Assembly (NCBI RefSeq): GCF_938010525.1
Contig: NZ_CALLVK010000015.1
Location: 1-64,000 of the forward strand
Direction: 5' to 3'
DNA from: Abiotrophia sp938010525
GTDB lineage: Bacteria; Bacillota; Bacilli; Lactobacillales; Aerococcaceae
DNA: 64,000 bases
In this document: positions 1-8,099 of the stretch, one piece after another
How positions within the stretch are numbered: position 1 is the first letter of the stretch
Layout of the letters: each line of letters starts with the position of its first letter
Made by a program: the position numbers and the translations under genes
Notes under the pieces: model-generated
Databases searched by the model: none
Seen by the model: only the letters and a program-made list of their open reading frames with translations
Told to the model about the DNA's origin: nothing

Positions 1-1
1 G

Positions 2-475
2 GTGCTCGGTCTGATAAAAAATATCCGGAAGTATAAGTATATTAACAATAAGTATATCGAAGCCCATTCAAATCTAAAGAAATATAAAATAATTTTGCCA
101 AAATCTAATGGGAGTGGAGCAATTGGAGATGCAGGTCCTACTCCTCTAATTGGAGAACCCCTAATTGGAGAACCATTAACTGGATATACCCAATCATTTA
201 TTTCTTTTGGAGCATTTGAGAAGTCTATAGATGCTAGCAATTGTCTCAAATACATTAAAACAAAATTTGTAAGAGCTTTGTTAGGAACTTTGAAAATTAC
301 TCAAGACAATAATAAAGATACTTGGAAAAATGTTCCGACCCAAAACTTTACAGCTAATTCCGATATTGATTGGTCACAATCTATTGCTGATATAGATCAA
401 CAGCTCTATAAAAAGTATGGGTTGAGCGAGTCAGAGATTGCCTTCATTGAAGAAAAAGTCCAAGCGATGGAATAA
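2..475 (+). CDS. C-terminal fragment of an Eco57I-like restriction-modification adenine methylase
   Basis: The reading frame is open from the window edge, so this is only the C-terminal ~157 residues of a larger protein. The tail has the features I associate with the Eco57I-like restriction-modification methylase family: a (P)LIGEP..GYTQSFI motif, then LKYIKTKF.RALLGTLKITQDN, SDIDWSQSIADIDQQLY and a closing AFIEEKVQAM. In such proteins this region follows the catalytic methylase and target-recognition parts, so the enzyme would modify, and perhaps cut, DNA in the cytoplasm. A 15-bp in-frame duplication (146-160 and 161-175) doubles the LIGEP motif. The catalytic motifs lie outside the window, so activity cannot be judged. 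The family call is recognition from memory. Confidence 0.7.
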   Translation: MLGLIKNIRKYKYINNKYIEAHSNLKKYKIILPKSNGSGAIGDAGPTPLIGEPLIGEPLTGYTQSFISFGAFEKSIDASNCLKYIKTKFVRALLGTLKITQDNNKDTWKNVPTQNFTANSDIDWSQSIADIDQQLYKKYGLSESEIAFIEEKVQAME

Positions 476-492
476 ACTTTATATACACTCAG

Positions 493-516
493 AGAGCCCG
501 CCAATTGGTGGGCTCT
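493..516 (+). terminator. Hairpin after the methylase gene
   Basis: AGAGCCC (493-499) pairs with GGGCTCT (510-516). Inner pairs extend the stem around an AATT loop. There is no clear T-run after it, so it may be a weak or factor-assisted terminator. Confidence 0.6.
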
Positions 517-554
517 ATCCATGACAAAAAGCGAACTAAAGTTCGCGTCAACTC

Positions 555-583
555 TTCCATAATCCTCCTAATAGGCGTATAAT
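555..583 (+). promoter_or_regulatory. Promoter of the type I toxin mRNA
   Basis: TATAAT lies at 578-583, with a weak TTCCAT -35 at 555-560 and a 17-bp spacer. Transcription would start near 590 and give a leader of about 50-95 nt before the toxin ORF, as is usual for type I toxin mRNAs. Confidence 0.55.
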
Positions 584-683
584 AGAGATTGTAGAGAAGT
601 GAAGACGGTGGTGACTCCCACTCAGGAGGAGGTGGTGCCCTATGTGCATCCATCAAAATCTAGAGGGAAGGAGGACACTGAAT

Positions 684-788
684 TTGTCAGCTGAAGCTGT
701 GGTAAGGCTTATCTTGGAATTTGGTACTTTTGTCATTGCCTTGATTGGGCTCTGCCACAAACTCTTCAATAAACACGACAAAAAATAG
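684..788 (+). CDS. Putative holin-like type I toxin (Hol_Tox/TxpA-like)
   Basis: A 34-residue peptide starting at TTG 684, with an AAGGAGG ribosome site at 669-675. A hydrophobic stretch (RLILEFGTFVIALIGLC) is followed by a charged tail ending KHDKK. This is the form of the small membrane toxins annotated as putative holin-like toxin, which depolarise the host's own membrane when not silenced. An in-frame ATG at 642, after its own GGAGGAGG, would give a 48-residue version. A convergent antisense promoter and a shared hairpin lie just downstream (see the antisense RNA entry). Similar loci occur widely in Firmicutes, and here it sits beside other defence genes. Confidence 0.7.
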   Translation: MSAEAVVRLILEFGTFVIALIGLCHKLFNKHDKK

Positions 789-889
789 CCGTCCCCACTT
801 TGACTCGCGGGACGGCTATTTCTAGTCAAAACCGCATCACCGTCTTATACGGCTCTGCATGGGAGTCGAGGGCTAACTCGACTCCTTCT
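778..889 (-). ncRNA. Antisense RNA antitoxin of the Hol_Tox locus (predicted)
   Basis: A minus-strand promoter (-35 at 920-925, -10 at 896-901) would start a transcript near 889. It would stop at the hairpin 783-821, which on this strand is followed by a run of six Ts. The ~110-nt RNA overlaps the 3' end of the toxin mRNA, as RatA overlaps txpA. A 12-nt inverted repeat, AAGACGGTGRTG, flanks the locus (602-613 and 835-846, one mismatch) and could help the two RNAs or the mRNA ends to pair. Exact ends are inferred. Confidence 0.6.
783..821. terminator. Bidirectional terminator shared by toxin mRNA and antisense RNA
   Basis: A perfect 13-bp stem pairs 783-795 with 809-821 around a 13-nt loop. 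The T-run is stronger on the minus strand (TTTTTT) than on the plus strand (ATTTCT). Confidence 0.8.
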
Positions 890-895
890 ATGTTT

Positions 896-925
896 ATTAT
901 ACTGTACAGGTTTGGAAGAAGTCAA
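896..925 (-). promoter_or_regulatory. Promoter of the antisense RNA
   Basis: Read on the minus strand: TTGACT (920-925), 18-bp spacer, perfect TATAAT (896-901). It is stronger than the toxin promoter, as expected for an antitoxin RNA. Confidence 0.7.
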
Positions 926-1157
926 ATCTCTTTCTCGTTTCCACGTCAAAAGGGTAAAACTACAATAAATCCTAAGAGGAGGAGAGGTCCGAGATAAGGT
1001 TATTAATGTATAGATCGACTGCTGAATATCGAAATTAGTTGGAGGTCTAGAGAGGGGGATAAGAGTTACAAGGTAAATTATGGGTAGAAGTAGCGAACGG
1101 TCAAATCAAATATATAGGTCAGATGAAAAAGTTCAAAGTTAAGAGAGGAGATATTGC

Positions 1158-1868
1158 ATGAGTTATTTATACTATGAAATACGTAAGTTGTTCAAATGGG
1201 AAATGTTAGGGGCAGGAGTATTTTCTGCGATTTTTAAAATTGTTTCTCTAGCACTTGTATATTATTGTTTTTTTGATTTGAATAACCCCAAGGGTTTTGG
1301 ATTTTTGCTAGTGCTCCTCATTGCATATACCATGTATTTCGGTGCAGATAATTTTTTTCTTGATAAGAGGAAGCGTGTAGTAACTGAATTGATGGAAAAA
1401 GAGCTAATTAATGAGCCTAATATAAGCAATCTCATTGATGAGATTGATAGTTCATTAGCTAAAACAACAAAATTTGCGCAATGGGTGTGTGGTTTCGTTG
1501 CGTCTATCACTCTTTTAATAGGAACAGGTATTGGTAGTGCAATCACCTTGTATACGGAAAAGAGATATAAATTATTGAGCTCTACTTCAGAAAAAATGAG
1601 AGCATTAGATGATTTCCAGAGACTTTTTGACACATTACTTGGGGAAACTGGACTTCAGCAAGTAGTCGCTATAATTTTACTTCTTATTTTACCTGTTACT
1701 ATTAGCTATATTCTAATTCAGGGCTTCAGTTTTAGGAGAAGACAAATAAGACTCTATCTTTTAGACTGCAAATATGAATTAGATAGAAAAAATACCTATA
1801 AGCAATGTGGGCAAAATGAATGCGTTGAGGATGCTTCAAATAATGTCAGATCCATAGAGAAAATATAG
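1158..1868 (+). CDS. Hypothetical four-helix membrane protein
   Basis: I do not recognise this 236-residue protein. Hydrophobic segments at about residues 20-42, 46-64, 108-130 and 165-186 suggest four membrane helices. A charged stretch (DKRKRVVTELMEKEL) lies between the second and third, and a basic, Cys-containing tail follows the fourth. It starts at ATG 1158 after GAGAGGAG. It is AT-rich compared with the PTS operon downstream and stands alone between the toxin locus and a strong terminator, so it probably belongs to the accessory block that begins at the window edge. No function is inferred. Confidence 0.6.
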   Translation: MSYLYYEIRKLFKWEMLGAGVFSAIFKIVSLALVYYCFFDLNNPKGFGFLLVLLIAYTMYFGADNFFLDKRKRVVTELMEKELINEPNISNLIDEIDSSLAKTTKFAQWVCGFVASITLLIGTGIGSAITLYTEKRYKLLSSTSEKMRALDDFQRLFDTLLGETGLQQVVAIILLLILPVTISYILIQGFSFRRRQIRLYLLDCKYELDRKNTYKQCGQNECVEDASNNVRSIEKI

Positions 1869-1900
1869 TAGTGCTAGTCGTCTATATGAATCAGTATATT

Positions 1901-1936
1901 AGAGCTCGAGGTAGATAGTACCTCGAGCTCTTTCTA
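1901..1936 (+). terminator. Strong intrinsic terminator
   Basis: A 13-bp perfect stem (1901-1913 with 1919-1931) with a 5-nt loop and TTTCT. It separates the accessory block from the PTS operon. Confidence 0.85.
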
Positions 1937-2023
1937 TTATTGCATTCTCTCGGGGGGAGGAGTCCAAGTCTATTAGACTTTCTTATCCAACACTTTTTTC
2001 CACAAAAAAAGAAAAAGATAATC

Positions 2024-2052
2024 TTTTCCCTAAGAAAGCGCTGTTATATAAT
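2024..2052 (+). promoter_or_regulatory. Promoter with overlapping catabolite-responsive element for the PTS operon
   Basis: TATAAT at 2047-2052 has only a poor -35 (TTTTCC at 2024-2029). The spacer carries AGAAAGCGCTGTTA (2033-2046), which matches 12 of 14 positions of the CcpA cre consensus TGWAANCGNTNWCA. Binding there would overlap RNA polymerase, so glucose repression of the regulator and operon is likely. This is inference from the motif. Confidence 0.6.
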
Positions 2053-2094
2053 GAAGATAGATGATAGGACAGTTAATAAGAAGGGGGAGAATAT

Positions 2095-3942
2095 ATGAGG
2101 CGTAAGGAATTATTGAAGAAATTGAAGCAGGAAAGCTTCATTAAATTAGATGACTTAGCACAGACCTTTGATGTATCGACTCGGACCATTCGTGATGACG
2201 TGAAAGCACTAAACGATGAGTCGACTTCTTTCAGAATCGAACTGTCCCGTAAACGCGGCTATTATTTAGTTATTAGTGACGCTAATCAGTTTGAGGATTT
2301 CTTATCAGATTGGACAGAGGATGGCTACGAGACCAAGAACAAGCGAATGGAGACGCTCTTAGTTCATCTTCTATTACATTCCCAATATATCACTTACCGT
2401 CAACTAGCTGATTTATGCGGGATTAGTATTGCCCAGGTTAAGTTAGACTGTGGAGCTTTATCCAAGTTGCTTGAAGGCAGTGAAATTAAATTAGAAACGA
2501 AAGCTCATCACGGGATTCGGCTGCAAGGCAATCTTTACGATAAGATTAAACTGATTGACGCTTACTATATCAAAGGACAGCATTTAATATTGGATTACAT
2601 TAGCCATTTGGTGACTAATCCAGACGATATCAGCCAAGGGGTGAGACTCATTTGTCAGGAGTATCGCCTAAGACCTGATGGTGATTCTGCGCGGATTTTA
2701 CGGAGATGGCTAGAATTATTAATCTGCTACCATATATTGAATGTAGAGACTCAGTATCAGAGTCTTAATCTGTCCGATATGGAGCCTCTAAAAAAGATTC
2801 TTAACCAGTATGAGATAACGAGGGCTTGTCTTCCACATGCTCAAGTCATTTATCAGTTACTCTTAGAACACCAATCGATTAACTTAGTAACCCAGACTGC
2901 GTTGCGTAAATTTCTCTATCAAGTTTATACAGAGATTGATCAACAGTTCGATACACGATTTGTTGAAGATGTTGATTTCATGCGGATGATTCAGCTCCAC
3001 GTTGCCGTGATGATGGAGAGTAATCATCTATCGGATAGTAGTAAGAGTAGTCTAATTGATTCGCTCTGCCGGGAGTTTCCGGCAATTATGAACTGTGCGC
3101 TACATCTAGTTAAGCGTCTCGAGCAAGAGTATCATATGACCATTACGGAAGAGGAAATCGTCTACCTCACTTCCCATATGGCGGTTTCTTATGAGCGTCA
3201 GAGCGATCGTAAGATACGGAGCTACTACCATATCGCCTTAGTTTCAAGTTCCGGTGGGGGATTGGCACAACTCATGGAGATGCGATTCTCTAAGATATTC
3301 CCATCTGCTAGAATCAAACTTTTTTCACTAGACCAGAAGACAGAGCTCTTAGCCTTTCGACCGAATCTAGTCTTTTCCATTAAACTTCTAGATTATCCGG
3401 TTGATTGTCCTGTAGTTCTAGTTAAGGAAGTTTTGGAGGAGCTAGATTATTTTAGTATCCAGAACAATTTGGAGTACTTAACTGAGATGGGGACACTCTT
3501 AGACGCCAATAAGGGTTTGTTGGAAATGATATCTCCCGATCTCTTCTCTATAGGTGACTATAATCAGTATCTAGATTTATTAGAAGACGTCGCGACTAAA
3601 CTAGAGTCGTATACGCATAGTGAGAACTATGTCACCTCTATCTTGGAGCGGGAGTCTTATGTCTCAACCGTGTATGACAATGGCTTAGCCATTCCCCATC
3701 CCATGGAAATGAAACATTCAGAAAATTTAATTAGTGTTACCTTACTTCCTAAGGGGATCATCCACCAGGGGAAGACGGTCAAATTAGTCTTTATGTTAGC
3801 TCTTAAACCCAACCAAGTTGAAGTTCATCAGCATATCTCTAAGAAGCTATATGGGCTAATGCAACAAGCTTCAGTGGTTCAGGAATTAGCTAATTGTCAA
3901 AATTATCAAGAATTCATCAACTTATTAAGAATCTGCTTATAG
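2095..3942 (+). CDS. PRD-containing transcriptional regulator with EIIB- and EIIA-like domains (LicR/MtlR type)
   Basis: A 615-residue regulator. An N-terminal helix-turn-helix (residues ~1-55, LDDLAQTFDVSTRTIRDDV) is followed by a second HTH (~90-135) and two PTS-regulation domains (~165-385, with conserved-looking His residues such as LHVAVMMESNHL and TSHMAVSYE). Then comes an EIIB-like fold (~388-470) with SSSGGG in place of a phosphorylatable Cys loop, and a C-terminal EIIA domain with the active His in LAIPHPME. Such proteins activate sugar operons and are tuned by PTS phosphorylation. It ends 12 bp before the M42 peptidase gene and is the first gene of the PTS operon, so autoregulation and control of the downstream genes are likely. 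Confidence 0.85.
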   Translation: MRRKELLKKLKQESFIKLDDLAQTFDVSTRTIRDDVKALNDESTSFRIELSRKRGYYLVISDANQFEDFLSDWTEDGYETKNKRMETLLVHLLLHSQYITYRQLADLCGISIAQVKLDCGALSKLLEGSEIKLETKAHHGIRLQGNLYDKIKLIDAYYIKGQHLILDYISHLVTNPDDISQGVRLICQEYRLRPDGDSARILRRWLELLICYHILNVETQYQSLNLSDMEPLKKILNQYEITRACLPHAQVIYQLLLEHQSINLVTQTALRKFLYQVYTEIDQQFDTRFVEDVDFMRMIQLHVAVMMESNHLSDSSKSSLIDSLCREFPAIMNCALHLVKRLEQEYHMTITEEEIVYLTSHMAVSYERQSDRKIRSYYHIALVSSSGGGLAQLMEMRFSKIFPSARIKLFSLDQKTELLAFRPNLVFSIKLLDYPVDCPVVLVKEVLEELDYFSIQNNLEYLTEMGTLLDANKGLLEMISPDLFSIGDYNQYLDLLEDVATKLESYTHSENYVTSILERESYVSTVYDNGLAIPHPMEMKHSENLISVTLLPKGIIHQGKTVKLVFMLALKPNQVEVHQHISKKLYGLMQQASVVQELANCQNYQEFINLLRICL

Positions 3943-3954
3943 GAGGCGAGGAAG

Positions 3955-4995
3955 ATGGATTATGAATTGCTAGGGGCACTCTGCAATGCGGATGCTCTGG
4001 CTGCAGATGAGGAGGAAGTCCGACATGTGATTCGCTCGGAGCTTAGCCAGTTAGGTTGGGTAGAGCGAACGGACGGCTTAGGTAGCTTAATCTACAGCAA
4101 AGAGAGTCTGCAAAATAGTCAGAGTGTGATGCTATGTGGACATATGGATGAGGTAGGCTTCATGGTTCGGACAATTGATGAACTAGGCTTGATTCATCTC
4201 ATGAAGGTAGGGGGTGTACAGACCTACGGGCAGTGCTATCAACATGTGCGTGTTACAACTCAAGACGGGCGAAAAGTGAAGGGTATGGCAATTGCTCAGT
4301 ACCAAAATGAGACAGTGCAACGAGTGTTCTGCGATATTGGTGCTCAGTCGCGCGAAGAAGTTGAAGCTTTAGGCATTCAGACTGGCGACATGGTGACCTT
4401 CGATACAGACTTCAAGGCCTACCAAGTAGCCAATATCTATGCCGGTAAGGCTATGGATAATCGACTAGCCTGTTATATAATGTGTCAGTTAGCCAAGCGC
4501 TTGGATCAAGTTGATTTACCTTATAATTTACACCTAGCCTTCACTAGTAGTGAAGAAGTTGGCATTCGTGGCGCTCGGACAGCTGCCCAGATGATCGATC
4601 CCGATTCAGTCTTCGTTATTGATGTTGCGACTGCTCCTAACCAGTTGATTCGGGACCATACCAATCAGCGCCAAATGGGGCAAGGTCCTATCCTGACCTT
4701 CTTCGATCGAACACTGTCACCAAACCGCAAGATGACGCGATACATTCGTGACATCGCCAAGGATAAAGGCATCAAAATTCAGTGTGATATGTTTAATTCT
4801 GGTGGTACGGATGGTGGTGAAGCACATAAGGTCCATGACGGTAAGCCTACAGTCGTGACCATTGTGCCTGTTCGCTACGGTCACTGTACAGCTTCCTTAG
4901 TGAATAGCCGAGATGTGGACCAGATGACCGATATATTCCAAGCAATTCTCGAGTCCTTAGACTCAGCGAGATTGACACAATTCAGACAATTTTAG
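3955..4995 (+). CDS. M42 family metallo-aminopeptidase (FrvX/glutamyl-aminopeptidase type)
   Basis: 346 residues, normal length for M42 cocatalytic metallopeptidases. Metal-binding motifs are intact: CGHMDEVG (His63, Asp65), GKAMDNR, the catalytic Glu pair in TSSEEVGIRGA, an Asp in VIDVA, and the C-terminal His in RYGHCTAS. These enzymes release N-terminal residues from short peptides in the cytoplasm; a few relatives were once called cellulases. RBS AGGAGGCGAGG precedes ATG 3955. Placement between a PRD regulator and PTS EIIA recalls frv-type operons, where an M42 enzyme travels with a PTS. The natural substrate is unknown. Confidence 0.85.
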   Translation: MDYELLGALCNADALAADEEEVRHVIRSELSQLGWVERTDGLGSLIYSKESLQNSQSVMLCGHMDEVGFMVRTIDELGLIHLMKVGGVQTYGQCYQHVRVTTQDGRKVKGMAIAQYQNETVQRVFCDIGAQSREEVEALGIQTGDMVTFDTDFKAYQVANIYAGKAMDNRLACYIMCQLAKRLDQVDLPYNLHLAFTSSEEVGIRGARTAAQMIDPDSVFVIDVATAPNQLIRDHTNQRQMGQGPILTFFDRTLSPNRKMTRYIRDIAKDKGIKIQCDMFNSGGTDGGEAHKVHDGKPTVVTIVPVRYGHCTASLVNSRDVDQMTDIFQAILESLDSARLTQFRQF

Positions 4996-5008
4996 AGGGG
5001 GTGACAAG

Positions 5009-5314
5009 ATGTCAGTGAAGGAACAAGATATTGTCAAGATCATTGCCAACTCAGGTGAAGGCAAAATGAAGGCCTTTGAAGCGCTCAAGTGTATCAAGAC
5101 GAAGGACTTCAAGAAGGCCCGTGAACTACTGAAAGAATCGCGCCAGGTAGAGGTGGATGCCCATAATGCGCAGACCCAAATCATTGCTGACGCGCTAGAT
5201 CCTGATAACAAAGAAGCTGTGACTTTACTCATGGTTCACGCGCAGGATCATTATATGACTTGTCAGTTAGCTCGCGATTTAATTGAGGCTTTAATTGATA
5301 TATTTGAGGAATAA
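5009..5314 (+). CDS. PTS lactose/cellobiose-family EIIA component
   Basis: 101 residues, the standard size of LacF/ChbA-type EIIA. The motif VHAQDHYMT contains the phospho-accepting His (His77), and the helical sequence GKMKAFEALK..DFKKARELLKES is typical of the three-helix trimeric fold. It takes phosphate from HPr and passes it to the EIIB two genes on. RBS GAGGGGGTGAC precedes ATG 5009, 13 bp after the peptidase stop. Confidence 0.9.
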   Translation: MSVKEQDIVKIIANSGEGKMKAFEALKCIKTKDFKKARELLKESRQVEVDAHNAQTQIIADALDPDNKEAVTLLMVHAQDHYMTCQLARDLIEALIDIFEE

Positions 5315-5336
5315 ATAGAATAGAGGAGGAAGTATC

Positions 5337-5675
5337 ATGAAAATTCTATTATGTTGTGCGGGTGGTTTCTCAACCAATATGCTGATGCAGAACATGAAGA
5401 AGGTTGTGAAGCAGAGTGAAAAACTGAATGAAGCAGATTTTGACTTCACTGCCATTCCCGCTGATTCACTTGAAGGAACTGTTGAGAATTGGGACATTGT
5501 TTTGGTAGGACCACAAATTGCGCATAAGATTGATTTTATCAAATCCATTCTAACCCCTCTCGATATACCCTATGCCATCATAGATAAGGACGTATATGGT
5601 GAGATGGATGGGGCGACAGTCATGAAGTTGGCCCTCGTGACCTATAAGAAACATCAACTCAGTAAACAAAAATAA
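5337..5675 (+). CDS. PTS lactose/cellobiose-family EIIB component
   Basis: 112-residue cytoplasmic EIIB with the N-terminal phosphocysteine loop LLCCAGGFSTNML. By comparison with CSAGMST of ChbB, Cys7 should be the active residue. The rest (DIVLVGPQIAHKIDFIK, PYAIIDKDVYGEMDG) is typical of the cellobiose EIIB fold. It lies 22 bp after EIIA, with an AGAGGAGG ribosome site. Confidence 0.9.
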   Translation: MKILLCCAGGFSTNMLMQNMKKVVKQSEKLNEADFDFTAIPADSLEGTVENWDIVLVGPQIAHKIDFIKSILTPLDIPYAIIDKDVYGEMDGATVMKLALVTYKKHQLSKQK

Positions 5676-5705
5676 TGAGGACAAAGATTTAAAGGAGTGA
5701 GTAAA

Positions 5706-7031
5706 ATGTTTGATAAGTTTGCCGAATTTATGAACCGTTTTTTCCTACCTTTAGCTCGTAAGGTAGATAACCAACGACACTTAAGTGCGATTAAGGCGGG
5801 TATGATGGCCCTAACCCCTTTCACGATTTTAGGGAGTTTTTTCGCCGTTATTCCAGCAATTCCCAATATGCTATCAGCAACTAACCCGGTAGCAGTTTTC
5901 ATTAATGATAATGCGACTCTAATCGATTTGCCGGTGACTCTATCCATCGGCTTGATTGGCATGTATGCCTGTATGGCAATCTCCTATAACTTGGGGAAAT
6001 ATTATAAGCTCTATATCCCGGGTTGTGTTACCTTGTCGACTTTCTCCTTCCTCTTCATGGTAGCGACCTTTAATGATGAGGGACAGCTAATCTTGAAGAA
6101 CCTAGGGGCACGCGGCCTCTTCACAGCCATGATCGTTGGCTTACTGACTGTAGAACTCTATAACTTCTGTAAAAAACGTAATATCACCATACGGATGCCA
6201 GAAGGGGTACCAGACTTTGTATCTCAATCCTTCGAGTTAATTCCAGTTACGCTGATTGTTGGGGGGACTTTTATCGTCCTGCGCTTTATCTTCCTTAACA
6301 TTATTGGAGAATTACCACCAAGCTTATTAACTCGTTTCTTGACCCCGTTAGTAGGGAGTATGGATAACCCATGGGCTGTACTTATGCTTAACTTCGCTAT
6401 CTGTACCATCTTCTTCTTCGGGATTCACTCATCCGTCTTCAGTCCAATTACGCGACCTATTATGGTGGCCTTCATTGCAGAAAACATTGCAGCCTTTCAA
6501 GCCGGAGAACCATTACCACACTTCTATACCGCAGGGACATCTAGCGCCTTCTTTGGATTTACAGGTTGTGGTATTAGTATTGGCTGTATTATCGCCTGCA
6601 TGATGTCTAAGAACCAACGCTACAAACAAATTGGTCGGGTCTCTCTCTTCCCAGCCTTATTCGGGATTAATGAACCTATCTTGTTCGGGGCACCCATTAT
6701 CTTGAACCCTATTATGTTTATCCCGCATGTTTTTGGGGGTGCCATTATTGGGACCTTCCCAATGTTCCTCATGCACTGGGGCTTGCTGAATAAGCCGGTT
6801 TTTGATCCGCCATATGTCGGGATTTTCTTAGAAGGATTCCTTACTAATGGGGACTGGCGGACTATTATCGCTTGCGCCATTCAATTGATTGCTTCCGTGG
6901 CAATTTACTGGCCATTCTTCAAAATTATGGAACGAAATGATGAATTACAAGCTGCACAAGCCAAGGCTGATAAGGCAATCTTCAATGCGGAAGATGAGGC
7001 TTTGTTAGCGGATCTAGACTTAGACTTCTAG
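5706..7031 (+). CDS. PTS lactose/cellobiose-family EIIC permease
   Basis: 441-residue membrane permease opening FAEFMNRFFLPLARKVDNQRHLSAI and with about ten hydrophobic segments, the CelB/LacE EIIC pattern. The conserved NEPILFG motif sits around residue 320 and is expected to contribute to sugar binding. I chose ATG 5706 because the frame's earlier GTG (5697) lies inside the AAAGGAG ribosome site. There is no 6-phospho-glycosidase gene in this operon, so the sugar imported cannot be read from its neighbours. The gene ends directly before the M24 peptidase gene. Confidence 0.9.
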   Translation: MFDKFAEFMNRFFLPLARKVDNQRHLSAIKAGMMALTPFTILGSFFAVIPAIPNMLSATNPVAVFINDNATLIDLPVTLSIGLIGMYACMAISYNLGKYYKLYIPGCVTLSTFSFLFMVATFNDEGQLILKNLGARGLFTAMIVGLLTVELYNFCKKRNITIRMPEGVPDFVSQSFELIPVTLIVGGTFIVLRFIFLNIIGELPPSLLTRFLTPLVGSMDNPWAVLMLNFAICTIFFFGIHSSVFSPITRPIMVAFIAENIAAFQAGEPLPHFYTAGTSSAFFGFTGCGISIGCIIACMMSKNQRYKQIGRVSLFPALFGINEPILFGAPIILNPIMFIPHVFGGAIIGTFPMFLMHWGLLNKPVFDPPYVGIFLEGFLTNGDWRTIIACAIQLIASVAIYWPFFKIMERNDELQAAQAKADKAIFNAEDEALLADLDLDF

Positions 7032-7040
7032 GTGATTCTT

Positions 7041-8096
7041 ATGGAACGAATTGAGAGATTGCAAGCCATGATGAGGGATCAAGGATTGGATGCCATCGTG
7101 GTAACTAACAAGATTACTAAGCAATACCTTGGTTTAGTAACAGGGAGTGGCTGTGTGCCGGTTGTCTTAGGTGATCGCGTCGTCCAATTTATGGACGGAC
7201 GCTATCAGAACGAAAGCTATCGATTAAAGAGCGCAGAAAAAAAGGTCCTAGACAATCGGGACTACTATGGGGCCATTATCCCATTTTTAAAGGAGATGGG
7301 GTCTAAGGTTGTTGGTCTTGAAGATGAAGGAATCTCTGTAGCAAAATACCTAGAGATGAGAGAATTCTTCGAGATTCGTTCGGTAGGCGAATTGATTGTG
7401 ACCATGAGAAGTATCAAAGATCAAGACGAGATTGCAAAGATTCGCACAGCTTGTCAGATGACTGATGAAATCTTCAATCGCCTACTTCCATGTATCCGAG
7501 CTGGTATGACGGAGAAGGAACTAGTAGCTTATCTCTACTTCGAATGCTTCAAGGCGGGAGCGGATCGAATGTCCTTTGAGCCAATCATAGCAAGTGGCTG
7601 GCGGGGCTCCTTACCTCATGGGCGTCCAAGTAACAAGGTGATTCAGGAAGGTGAGCTTGTAACCATTGACTTCGGGATTGTTTTCGAAGATTATATGTCA
7701 GATATGACACGGACTGTCGGTATCGGCCAGATTAAGCAAGAACTCTTGGATATTTATGAGGCCGTCCAACTCTCTCAGCAAGCAGCAGTAGAGGCCGTTC
7801 GGCCCCGTCTCATGGGCCAGGAAGTAGATGCTGTTGCTCGTCAAATCATCGAAGACAAGGGCTACGGCGCCTATTTCACGCATGGCCTAGGGCATGGAAT
7901 TGGGATAGGAGGCGATTATCCTATGCTTAATCCGACCAGTAAGTTCTGCTTGGAGGCGAATATGGTCCTGACTTGCGAACCAGGTATTTATGTCCCGGAA
8001 GTTGGTGGCGTGCGAATTGAAGATGTCGTGCTAGTCACGTCGGTTGGCGGCGAAGCGCTGACCAAGACCGATAAGTCATTAATACTGGTGGGATGA
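7041..8096 (+). CDS. M24 family Xaa-Pro dipeptidase/aminopeptidase
   Basis: 351-residue creatinase-like domain plus pita-bread fold. The five metal ligands are visible: Asp in VTIDFGIVFEDY, Asp in SDMTRTVG, His in THGLGHGIG, Glu in CEPGIY and Glu in VRIED. It cleaves X-Pro bonds of di- or oligopeptides. Start ATG 7041 uses AGGTGA overlapping the EIIC stop; an in-frame GTG at 7032 is the alternative and would lack a ribosome site. Its presence in a PTS operon with a second peptidase and a C-S lyase is unusual. Confidence 0.85.
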   Translation: MERIERLQAMMRDQGLDAIVVTNKITKQYLGLVTGSGCVPVVLGDRVVQFMDGRYQNESYRLKSAEKKVLDNRDYYGAIIPFLKEMGSKVVGLEDEGISVAKYLEMREFFEIRSVGELIVTMRSIKDQDEIAKIRTACQMTDEIFNRLLPCIRAGMTEKELVAYLYFECFKAGADRMSFEPIIASGWRGSLPHGRPSNKVIQEGELVTIDFGIVFEDYMSDMTRTVGIGQIKQELLDIYEAVQLSQQAAVEAVRPRLMGQEVDAVARQIIEDKGYGAYFTHGLGHGIGIGGDYPMLNPTSKFCLEANMVLTCEPGIYVPEVGGVRIEDVVLVTSVGGEALTKTDKSLILVG

Positions 8097-8099
8097 TTT

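Noticed and set aside
800..997. 65-residue ORF over the antisense RNA region
   Set aside because: It overlaps the terminator and the antisense promoter, and its sequence is low-complexity and Arg/Ser-rich.
1158..1868. SLATT-like effector
   Set aside because: It has four helices and lacks the SLATT motif pattern, and no nucleotide-signalling partner is adjacent.
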